6,008 nucleotides of DNA from Filomicrobium sp. (GCA_021775655.1 JAJFHK010000441.1:1-6008), one strand, 5' to 3'; shown: positions 1 through 5,570, counted from the stretch's first letter. Program-made: numbers and translations. Notes: generated from the sequence alone by a model not told the origin.

Positions 1-368
1 GAGACCAAGATCCATACCTGGCGCTGGCCATCCCCAACTGGCCCAGATTCGACCCATTCAAGAAACCGTCCACCCAGCCCCCGCTTCTGAAATTCCGGCA
101 GGAGACCGAGGAATCGCGCGTAGGGACCGCGAACCCATTTCATCCGCACCACGCCGAGACCCGCGTACTCACCGCAATAACGCAACGCATGTCTCGGGGC
201 TGCCGGGACGACCTCAGCGAAAAAAGCTTCCAATTCTGTTTATGCCGAGACATATCGCAACCACGGGTCCATCGCGGCGAACTGCACGCCAAGCGCCTCG
301 GCTTCACCTGCGCGCGGCCCGTCAAGTGTGAGTTCCGAACCTAAATCTGCTGGAGTTGAATAAGCCAT
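1..368 (-). pseudogene. GNAT-family N-acetyltransferase, interrupted by an in-frame TAA, 3' end outside window
   Basis: Reading leftward from the ATG at 368, the frame gives MAYSTPADLGSEL and continues to a MDPWLRYVSA segment (residues 33-42). It meets TAA at 242-240 (codon 43) and then continues in the same frame as TELEAFFAEV and onward to base 1 without another stop. The part after the stop holds the GNAT acetyl-CoA-binding signature QKRGLG (residues 94-99, Q/RxxGxG/A). Before it lies a WVRGPYARFLGLLPEF strand typical of a GNAT subfamily, whose N-terminus usually carries the MDPW motif. Family similarity on both sides of the stop, without a shift of frame, argues for a nonsense change or base-call error, not an unrelated overlap. 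No ATG with a ribosome site restarts the frame soon after the stop; TTG at codon 46 and ATG at codon 76 are the nearest options, and the latter would lose strands needed for the fold. GGAG lies only two bases upstream of the ATG. GNAT enzymes transfer acetyl from acetyl-CoA to an amine; the substrate here cannot be told. Confidence 0.75.
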
Positions 369-411
369 GACTCCGCCTAGCCTCTAACCCAGAAACCGTT
401 TTCTCGGACCA

Positions 412-444
412 CCCCTTTTGACAAGGGGGCAAACCGACTACATT
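412..444 (+). promoter_or_regulatory. Candidate cysE promoter with palindrome over the -35 box
   Basis: TTGACA at 418-423 matches the sigma-70 -35 consensus exactly. The downstream -10 is poor: TACATT at 439-444 with a 15-base spacer, or CATTCA at 441-446 with 17. The -35 is embedded in a perfect inverted repeat, CCCCTT (412-417) and AAGGGG (423-428) around TTGAC. Read leftward, the same bases give TTGTCA, so one element could serve both the cysE side and the divergent acetyltransferase. Transcription from here would begin near 450, which supports the cysE start at 530 over an ATG at 446. Confidence 0.35.
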
Positions 445-529
445 CATGCCAATAGTATTCGCCATTGTCCGGCCCGAGCGCTCAGAGGCTCGCAAAACCC
501 GGCGACCCAGATACCAAAAGGTTTCTCCC

Positions 530-1375
530 ATGGCCCAGAAAGTCCACAAATTGCCAGCCGACGGTACCGTGTCGAAACACGACCCCGTCTGGCAAGCCGT
601 ACGCGACGAAGCCGAAGCTGTTGCGCACGCCGAACCGGCCCTTGGATCATTTGTCTTCGCAACCGTACTCGGCCAGGTTACATTAGAAGACGCGATCATT
701 CATCGCCTCGCCCAGCGCCTCAATCACACAGATGTCGATGCTGGCCTCATCTCCAAGACATTCGGTCGCGTGCTCGCGGAACAACCAGAAATCGGCCTAG
801 CCATGCGTGCTGACCTTGCTGCTGTCGTCGAACGCGACCCGGCCTGCGAGCGCTTTTTAGAGCCTATGCTCTACTTCAAAGGATTCCACGCGCTGGTCGC
901 CTACCGCTTTGCCCATGCACTATGGCAAAAGCGCCGCAAAGATTTCGCGCTCTATCTGCAAAGCCAGTCGTCGAAACTGTTCAGCGTCGACATCCATCCC
1001 GCAGCCCAGTTTGGCAAGGGCATCATGCTCGACCACGCTACCGGGTTCGTTGTCGGTGAAACAGCCGTCATAGGTGACAACTGTTCATTCCTCCATGGCG
1101 TTACACTCGGCGGCAGCGGCAAGGTAACCGGAGATCGTCATCCAAAAATCGGTCATAGCGTCCTGATCGGCGCCGGAGCCAAAATTCTTGGAAACATCAA
1201 GATTGGCTGCTGCTCACGTGTTGCCGCCGGCTCGGTCGTGCTTAAGGACATTCCAGCAGAAGTCACTGTTGCAGGAGTGCCCGCGCGCATTGTAGGCCCT
1301 GCAGGGTGCCCGGAGCCCGCCAGCTCGATGGATCAGCAACTCAATGTCCCTGCCCTGGACTCTGACGCTTCCTGA
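530..1375 (+). CDS. cysE: Serine O-acetyltransferase (CysE)
   Basis: It acetylates L-serine with acetyl-CoA to O-acetylserine, the first step of cysteine synthesis in the cytoplasm. The 281-residue protein has the N-terminal helical SATase region (about residues 16-140, with ERDPA at 101-105 and YFKGFHALVAYR at 115-126). A left-handed beta-helix of hexapeptide repeats follows (about 150-255). Family active-site elements are present: DIHPAA (154-159), LDHATG (167-172, His169 matching E. coli His158), GETAVIG, VTLGGSGK and GDRHPKIG (His204 matching His193), ending in AGVPARIVG. The ATG at 530 is chosen because family similarity starts there; an in-frame ATG at 446 adds 28 basic, unrelated-looking residues and overlaps the probable promoter. 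The tail after ARIVG is short and ends in ...LDSDAS, without the terminal Ile that E. coli CysE inserts into CysK. A DUF3126 gene and a carbonic anhydrase-like gene follow on the same strand. Confidence 0.95.
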   Translation: MAQKVHKLPADGTVSKHDPVWQAVRDEAEAVAHAEPALGSFVFATVLGQVTLEDAIIHRLAQRLNHTDVDAGLISKTFGRVLAEQPEIGLAMRADLAAVVERDPACERFLEPMLYFKGFHALVAYRFAHALWQKRRKDFALYLQSQSSKLFSVDIHPAAQFGKGIMLDHATGFVVGETAVIGDNCSFLHGVTLGGSGKVTGDRHPKIGHSVLIGAGAKILGNIKIGCCSRVAAGSVVLKDIPAEVTVAGVPARIVGPAGCPEPASSMDQQLNVPALDSDAS

Positions 1376-1428
1376 AGGTCATAACCCCCCGACGGACATC
1401 AAGATCGACACTCAAGGAGGCCACACTC

Positions 1429-1644
1429 GTGGACAAGACGGAAGTCGCCAAGCTCGAAGCCTATCTTCGCAAAACGTTCGGAATGAAAAACATCGGATTG
1501 CGCCCGCAGCCCAAAAAGAATGACATGGCAGAGGTCTTCATCGGCGACGAATTCATTGCCACGCTGTACCGCATCGAGGATGACGGTGAAATCGAATATC
1601 AATTGCAGATGGCAATCCTCGAAATGGACCTCGAAGACGTCTGA
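1429..1644 (+). CDS. DUF3126 family protein (71 aa)
   Basis: This is a small soluble acidic protein with no signal peptide or membrane segment. The start is GTG, set by a near-perfect Shine-Dalgarno AAGGAGG at 1414-1420, eight bases upstream; the product begins MDKTEVAKLEAYLRKTFG and ends in an acidic tail EMDLEDV. The order looks like one N-terminal helix (residues 3-17), then a beta-rich middle (NIGLRPQP; AEVFIGDEFIATLYRIEDDG; IEYQLQMAIL). This matches my memory of DUF3126, a family of unknown function found mainly in alphaproteobacteria, often next to cysE. It lies 53 bases after cysE and 17 bases before the carbonic anhydrase-like gene, so it is probably co-transcribed. The strong ribosome site suggests it is well translated compared with its neighbours. 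No biochemical role can be assigned from the sequence. Confidence 0.88.
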   Translation: MDKTEVAKLEAYLRKTFGMKNIGLRPQPKKNDMAEVFIGDEFIATLYRIEDDGEIEYQLQMAILEMDLEDV

Positions 1645-1661
1645 TTTCTGGGATTGCATCC

Positions 1662-2192
1662 ATGCCGCTCTACGCCCTTGATGACGAAGTAAAAACACCG
1701 GCAAACGGCCACTACTGGATTGCTCCCAACGCCACTGTCATCGGCAACGTCAGCATCCAAGAAGAAGCCAGCGTTTGGTTTGGCACTGTAATCCGTGGTG
1801 ACAATGAGCCGATAGTCATCGGCGAGCGCGTCAACATTCAGGAAAACTGCGTCCTGCACACCGACCCCGGGTATCCCATGACCATCCATCCCGATTGCAC
1901 GATCGGACATATGGTGATGCTGCATGGTTGCACGGTCGAGCCAGGCGCTCTCATCGGTATCGGTTCAATAGTATTAAATGGCGCAGTCATTGGAGAGGGT
2001 TCGCTGGTTGGTGCCAACACTTTGATCCCTGAGGGCAAAGTGATACCACCACGCTCCCTCGTCGTCGGCTCGCCTGGGAAAGTCGTGCGCGAACTAACGG
2101 CCGAACAGGTCGCAGAAGTCAAAGCCACTGCCGGCCGATACGTTGCAAACTGGAAACGGTTCAAAGACAAGCTTCGGGTGCAGGACAACTGA
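1662..2192 (+). CDS. Gamma-class carbonic anhydrase-like protein (YrdA/CamH-type hexapeptide protein)
   Basis: This 176-residue protein is a left-handed beta-helix (about residues 18-140) followed by a C-terminal helix (about 143-172), the usual length and layout for YrdA/PaaY/CamH-type proteins. The three metal-binding histidines of the gamma carbonic anhydrase family are in place: His66 (CVLHTD), His83 (IGHMV) and His88 (MLHGC). The conserved VIRGDN (Arg45, Asp47) and NIQEN (Gln60) motifs are also present. It lacks the acidic loop carrying the proton-shuttle Glu of archaeal Cam, as CamH-type members do, so carbonic anhydrase activity is possible but not assured; related proteins act as acyl-CoA thioesterases or have no known activity. 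The ATG at 1662 follows GGGA at 1650-1653 with an 8-base gap. It starts 17 bases after the DUF3126 gene and should share its transcript with cysE. It converges with the peptidase gene, whose stop lies 37 bases away. Confidence 0.9.
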   Translation: MPLYALDDEVKTPANGHYWIAPNATVIGNVSIQEEASVWFGTVIRGDNEPIVIGERVNIQENCVLHTDPGYPMTIHPDCTIGHMVMLHGCTVEPGALIGIGSIVLNGAVIGEGSLVGANTLIPEGKVIPPRSLVVGSPGKVVRELTAEQVAEVKATAGRYVANWKRFKDKLRVQDN

Positions 2193-2229
2193 CCAAGACA
2201 CGAGAGCCTGACGCAAAGTCGTGGTCGCG

Positions 2230-2877
2230 TTATTGTCTGGGTGTCTGGCCAGACGTCACGACGGGGCGGTCGCGCACAGTTTCTTCCAGCGTTACCCACG
2301 CCTTCGGATTTACGTACGACTGGCGCATCACATATTGATATGGCGTTGCGCTCCAAATCCGAACTTCACGTATCTTATTATCGAGTATGAAATCGCCCTG
2401 TGTTGTGCGTGCGGTCAAGACCGCATGACCATCCCCAAGTTCGTCGCGAACGACAGTAACCAGGACCGCACTCTCCGGCCATCCGCGCGCCATCAGCAAC
2501 TGCCGTTTCAGCAATACATAATCTTCGCAGTCCCCGGCACTCGACGGCAGCGTCCAATATTCTTCAACACCGTAAGCTTCCATGTCGGTGACGGGTGTAA
2601 TTGCGGAATTGACGTAACGGTTGACTTCATCGAGTTCGCTGAGTCTAACCGGCGTCGCATCGAAACGATCGCTCCCATGCCAGTGACTGGTGCATAGCAG
2701 CGGTTGGGTTTCGCAGAACTGCACGAAGCCGTAGGGTGGCTGCGCGCTGCCAAATGCTCGCATAAAGGGGGAATTACGTTGCCCGTGATACGATGACGTC
2801 AAGGGCTCAGCAGTGGCCACCGAAAGAGCCAGCGCCATGAAACTCGCCGCGAAAGAAATAACGACCCCGATACGCAT
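2230..2877 (-). CDS. LapG-like transglutaminase-type cysteine peptidase (BTLCP, peptidase C93), exported
   Basis: The predicted 215-residue precursor begins with a Sec signal peptide: MRIGV, then a hydrophobic stretch to SVATA, with likely cleavage after Ala23 before EPLTS. The catalytic triad of the bacterial transglutaminase-like cysteine proteinases is visible: Cys117 in GDCEDY, His151 in DGHAVL and Asp166 in FILDNK. Asp116 and Glu118, which flank the Cys, match the calcium-binding residues of LapG. A Cys pair (Cys55, Cys62 in FCETQPLLC) could form a disulfide in the periplasm. LapG cuts the N-terminus of large adhesins when released by the cyclic-di-GMP receptor LapD; the substrate here is unknown and no LapD or adhesin gene is in the window. 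The ATG at 2877 is chosen because it puts the signal peptide at the N-terminus, with GGAG 12 bases upstream. The frame stays open up to 3024 and overlaps the PilZ stop, so a longer product cannot be excluded. Probably co-transcribed with the upstream PilZ gene. Confidence 0.88.
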   Translation of the reverse strand: MRIGVVISFAASFMALALSVATAEPLTSSYHGQRNSPFMRAFGSAQPPYGFVQFCETQPLLCTSHWHGSDRFDATPVRLSELDEVNRYVNSAITPVTDMEAYGVEEYWTLPSSAGDCEDYVLLKRQLLMARGWPESAVLVTVVRDELGDGHAVLTARTTQGDFILDNKIREVRIWSATPYQYVMRQSYVNPKAWVTLEETVRDRPVVTSGQTPRQ

Positions 2878-3020
2878 CTTGGAAAACAACTCCAGATAAC
2901 TCACCTGAAAACAAAACCCGTGTCGGCCAACCGTCCAACCTGGGATAGACCGCATTCGTTCCGTCGCCTTGCGCCCCATGCCACCCCAGAACGGGGCGTG
3001 GGCGTCTTTGGCGATCCACA

Positions 3021-3653
3021 TCAATCGAACAGCGACTGCAGATTCTTGGCCTCTTGAACCTGCAGAAACTGGACGCCGATGCCGTGTTCGTGATGACGCC
3101 GCACGATAGCATTCTGTACGCCGACAACGACCTCCGTGCCAATGGCCGGCCTGAAGTGCGTCCCCAGCGAAGCACCCGACAGCGAAATGTCAAGCAGACC
3201 ACACTCGTACTTGCGTTCGCCAATCTGCATGGCCACCGTCTTGTTTCCAACCGCGACGCGCTCATGTCTGCGCTCTTCGAGGCCGCTGAACTCGGACCGG
3301 TTAATCAACCAGGTTAGCTGCGCAGCTAATTTTTCGCGCTTGCGCGTGGTGATATTGAGGCACATCGAAAATCCAGTCTCGAATACCCGGTCAACGATCC
3401 CGTCGAGCAACCCGATGTGCTCGAAGTAGGCGACCACCTTCTCTTTGGGCTCCAGTAGAACTGGGGACGCCAGCGTCAGTTGCGCTACGGATATATCGAT
3501 CAGCTTTGCAGGAAATTCCGATTTGTCAGGGCGCATAAAGCGTCCCTGAAGGGCAAGCTGGACCGAGCGTGTACGTTCGCCGAAATCGACGTCCGGCATC
3601 CTGAGCTGAGCAGAGGAACGGCGCTCCACCTGGACTGTTAGTGCTGCAGACAT
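3021..3653 (-). CDS. Tandem PilZ-domain protein (putative cyclic-di-GMP receptor)
   Basis: This 210-residue cytoplasmic protein has two PilZ-like domains joined by a basic helix (RKREKLAAQLTWLINR, 104-119). The C-terminal domain (about 126-205) keeps both cyclic-di-GMP signatures: RxxxR as R128-R132 (RRHER) and DxSxxG as D155-G160 (DISLSG). The N-terminal domain (about 26-100) has the same fold pattern but lacks the motifs: only Arg29 remains of RxxxR, and DISVAQ (53-58) replaces DxSxxG. It probably cannot bind the nucleotide and may serve in dimer or partner contacts. The ATG at 3653 has GAGG (3661-3664, minus strand) seven bases upstream; an in-frame TTG at 3671 would add six residues. Its TGA overlaps an ATG (TGATG) in the frame of the downstream peptidase gene. 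PilZ proteins commonly adjust motility, polysaccharide production or surface attachment to cyclic-di-GMP; the exact target is unknown. Confidence 0.88.
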   Translation of the reverse strand: MSAALTVQVERRSSAQLRMPDVDFGERTRSVQLALQGRFMRPDKSEFPAKLIDISVAQLTLASPVLLEPKEKVVAYFEHIGLLDGIVDRVFETGFSMCLNITTRKREKLAAQLTWLINRSEFSGLEERRHERVAVGNKTVAMQIGERKYECGLLDISLSGASLGTHFRPAIGTEVVVGVQNAIVRRHHEHGIGVQFLQVQEAKNLQSLFD

Positions 3654-3741
3654 CAAGCGACCTCGACACAAGGGAGCGGTTCAATTGGCAGGCCCATAGT
3701 TAGTGGCCCCTGAATTCTCGCTTCAGTATCGGTGGCTGGAT

Positions 3742-3756
3742 TTAACGTTTAGCTAA
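3742..3756. promoter_or_regulatory. Near-consensus CtrA-like binding site
   Basis: The 15-base element TTAA-N7-CTAA (TTAG-N7-TTAA on the other strand) matches seven of eight bases of the alphaproteobacterial CtrA consensus TTAA-N7-TTAA. It lies about 89 bases upstream of the PilZ start, within the 208-base gap between the PAS and PilZ genes, where the PilZ promoter is expected. Matches of this quality also occur by chance, so this is only a candidate. Confidence 0.3.
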
Positions 3757-3861
3757 TGGCCGTGATTATTTTGGGACAATAGCCGTACATTTTTCGCCCA
3801 AAGTGGCTGTTCTCGGCCCTCAGCAAGCCTGACCCAACTGTCGCCGGGCTCGGCTCCATGG

Positions 3862-4518
3862 CTAAGAACTCTTGTCGTGTCCCTCCGACAATCCCCCTTC
3901 GTAAACCCGGAATTGACGCCGGTCCTGGCGTACGATCCGGGCAGTGCGAACACTAGGAAGAACCGGGGGCTGTGCGCCGCCGTGGCGTGTAGACTGCAGC
4001 ACTGGCTCAGGCAATTCGGAACCATCAGCCGGATAGGTCAATTCCGTTTCCACAATCCTAAATTCTTCGATCGGCACCTCACCCAACCAAGGCTGTGGAG
4101 CAATGGCGACCATGCCACCCAGGAACCGGTCTATTGTCTCGCAGTTATGCAGCAGCGGCAAAATCAGTAGCTCGAACCGAGCCACGCCGCCGTTTGCAGA
4201 AATTCCGTCGACATGCAGCCTTGCAATCGCGCCAAGTTTGCGAACCGACGTAAGGTGCCGTTGCAACGCGAAGCGATCCGTATCCTGCCACCCTTCTAGA
4301 AAGTTCGATCCACGCATCTCGCGGCCGGTCGTTTCGCAGATGCGCGTACCAGCCAACCGATAGATGAACGAAGACGGTTCCTGGAACTCTAAAATCAGCG
4401 TTTCGCAGAGAACGTCGGCGATCCTTGACGGCTCAATCTCGAAACGACGTGGCGCGACTCGCGACCCTCTCACGCTGTTCCAATAGCCATAAAGTGTGGC
4501 GTTCGTTGTCGTTCTCAT
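3862..4518 (-). CDS. PAS_5-type single PAS domain protein
   Basis: This 218-residue protein has a PAS_5-like domain over about residues 5-145. The recognisable order is ATLYGYWNSVRGSRVAPRR (7-25), IEPSRIADVLCETLILEF (28-45), YRLAGTRICETTGREMRG (53-70) and NFLEGW (72-77). The final sheet is FELLILPLL (115-123) and GGMVAIAP (134-141). The remaining 75 residues are low in clear motifs and include a basic segment (RTARIVRQDRRQFRVYEGG, 191-209). There is no kinase, cyclase or DNA-binding output domain, and no signal peptide. Such proteins are common in Hyphomicrobiales and mostly uncharacterised; they may act as stand-alone sensors or protein-protein adaptors. The ATG at 4518 is chosen because similarity starts there, with GGAG 13 bases upstream. 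The in-frame ATG at 4617 would add 33 residues without family features and would run through a 9-bp inverted repeat. The stop TAG is at 3864-3862. It is divergent from the rhomboid gene, and the PilZ gene starts 208 bases downstream. Confidence 0.82.
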   Translation of the reverse strand: MRTTTNATLYGYWNSVRGSRVAPRRFEIEPSRIADVLCETLILEFQEPSSFIYRLAGTRICETTGREMRGSNFLEGWQDTDRFALQRHLTSVRKLGAIARLHVDGISANGGVARFELLILPLLHNCETIDRFLGGMVAIAPQPWLGEVPIEEFRIVETELTYPADGSELPEPVLQSTRHGGAQPPVLPSVRTARIVRQDRRQFRVYEGGLSEGHDKSS

Positions 4519-4540
4519 CTGCGCCAGGACGCTCCATCGG

Positions 4541-4581
4541 TGTCCCCGGGACGCGCAGTGCTTAAATCCCGACCGGGGACA
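4541..4581. repeat. 9-bp perfect inverted repeat upstream of the PAS gene
   Basis: TGTCCCCGG at 4541-4549 is the exact reverse complement of CCGGGGACA at 4573-4581, with a 23-base spacer. The left arm also sits in its own 11-base palindrome GTCCCcGGGAC (4542-4552). The element begins 23 bases upstream of the PAS ATG. It could be a pair of operator half-sites or an mRNA stem in the PAS leader. It is not terminator-like, since no T-run follows on either strand. Confidence 0.6.
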
Positions 4582-4589
4582 AGCGCCGC

Positions 4590-4635
4590 TGTCCGAAAAT
4601 GACACGGTTGTTCGCATTTATTCAGCGTTTCGCTG
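4590..4635. promoter_or_regulatory. Small palindromes in the divergent PAS/rhomboid gap
   Basis: Two further short palindromes lie between the divergent genes: TGTC-N7-GACA at 4590-4604 and CAGCG-TTT-CGCTG at 4623-4635 (perfect 5-bp arms). The TGTC/GACA ends repeat those of the larger inverted repeat at 4541-4581. They are plausible operator sequences for the shared control region, but no regulator can be named and no clear -35/-10 pair was found around them. Confidence 0.3.
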
Positions 4636-4761
4636 TGAACTCAGCATCAACCATGCCATCCCCATCCGCTGATCCGTTCTTTGGGTCGGCCCAACTTGCC
4701 CATGACCGCTGTGACCGTTAACGCTGCACAACGCCGACATCCGCAGCCAGCACTACGTCCA

Positions 4762-5520
4762 ATGACGAACTTTATGGAGCTTCCATTGCAGTCACCCCAC
4801 CGAGAGCCGATCTTCAATGTGCCGGGAAGCGTTGTAGCGTTGATAGGGATCTTTGTTGCCGTCCATGCCGTGCGCCAATTTCTCTCCTATTCACAGGATG
4901 AATGGCTCACGATCGCGATGGCCTTCGTACCGGCCAGGTACGCTGGCTTTTCCGATCAGATACCTGGAGGAGAAATAGCAGCCTGGACGTCGTGGATTAC
5001 GCACATGCTCGTGCACGGGGACGCCATCCATCTCCTCTTCAATTCTGCGTGGTTCCTGGCTTTCGGCGGCGCCATCGCCCTGCGCGTTGGAACGGTGCGG
5101 TTTCTGGCATTTACCGCGTTCACCGGCATCCTTGGTGCCATGACTTTTCTTGGTTTCCATTGGGGCGAAGGCGTGCCGGTCGTCGGTGCATCCGGGGCGG
5201 TATCGGGCATGATGGGCGCCGTCATGCGCTTCTTGTTCAGCGCCATGGACATGGGCAGCATCGCTGCGCTGAGGGAGCACCCCCGCTCGGTGCCACTGAT
5301 GCGGTTAACAACGGCTTTAACCGACAAGCGTGTGCTCGCCGTAACGGCAATTTACCTTTTGATGAATGTCATAACAGCCTTTGGAATTCCCGGTTTAGCT
5401 GCTGAAGGCGGGATCGCCTGGGAGGCTCACTTGGGCGGCTATCTTGCCGGGCTTTTATGCTTTGGTTTCTTCGATCCCGCCCCTCCAAAGGCAAGATTCG
5501 AACCGCGAATTGTGCACTGA
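4762..5520 (+). CDS. Rhomboid-family intramembrane serine protease
   Basis: This is a polytopic inner-membrane protein of about 252 residues with roughly six hydrophobic segments. Numbering from the ATG at 4762, Ser144 lies in the rhomboid GxSG motif (VVGASGAVSG) and His223 in AHLGGYLAG, together the Ser-His catalytic dyad. The W-T-x(8)-H-G-D-A-I-H-L-L-F-N element carries His85, His90 and Asn94, the oxyanion-side residues of the family. A hydrophilic stretch between the Ser helix and the next membrane segment (SIAALREHPRSVPLMRLT, about 166-183) fits the Hyphomicrobiales subfamily, as does the REPIFNVPGSVVALIG start of the first segment. Rhomboids cut single-pass membrane proteins within or near the membrane; the substrate is unknown. 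The start is uncertain. ATGs at 4702, 4762 and 4774 lack good ribosome sites, while a TTG at 4786 has GGAG six bases upstream; all precede the conserved region. It is divergent from the PAS gene and upstream of a CBS-domain gene. Confidence 0.88.
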   Translation: MTNFMELPLQSPHREPIFNVPGSVVALIGIFVAVHAVRQFLSYSQDEWLTIAMAFVPARYAGFSDQIPGGEIAAWTSWITHMLVHGDAIHLLFNSAWFLAFGGAIALRVGTVRFLAFTAFTGILGAMTFLGFHWGEGVPVVGASGAVSGMMGAVMRFLFSAMDMGSIAALREHPRSVPLMRLTTALTDKRVLAVTAIYLLMNVITAFGIPGLAAEGGIAWEAHLGGYLAGLLCFGFFDPAPPKARFEPRIVH

Positions 5521-5570
5521 TCCTTGCCTTTTGCGACAATCTGAAGCAGCATTCACGAAAATGTAATAGC

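Noticed and set aside
475..492. CGAGC/GCTCG hairpin and GAGCGCTC palindrome in the cysE leader, considered as a riboswitch or attenuator
   Set aside because: The arms are only five bases, and nothing resembling a known cysteine- or SAM-responsive leader, leader peptide or T-box is seen.
446..529. Longer cysE reading from the ATG at 446 (28 extra residues)
   Set aside because: The extra residues look unlike CysE N-termini, the ATG lies beside the probable -10 region, and the ATG at 530 starts the family-like sequence.
418..813. Open frame of 131 codons on the plus strand overlapping cysE
   Set aside because: Very Arg/Ser/Pro-rich, low-complexity product typical of an out-of-frame reading of a GC-rich gene; cysE explains the region.
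2193..2229. Possible bidirectional terminator between the convergent carbonic anhydrase-like and peptidase genes
   Set aside because: Only a 5-bp CACGA/TCGTG match with a 15-base loop and no T-run on either strand; not enough to call a terminator.
2221..2697. Plus-strand frame of 158 codons opposite the peptidase gene
   Set aside because: Antisense to a gene with a full catalytic triad and signal peptide; its product has no recognisable domain and no ribosome site stands out.
2972..2998. CGCCCC/GGGGCG inverted repeat between the PilZ stop and the peptidase start, considered as a terminator
   Set aside because: The 15-base loop and absence of a T-run on the minus strand make a Rho-independent terminator unlikely; it may be chance in GC-rich sequence.
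4891..5405. Frames on both strands overlapping the rhomboid gene (4891-5280 and 4956-5327 minus; 4902-5405 plus)
   Set aside because: They are shadows of the rhomboid gene, with compositionally biased products and no domain features.
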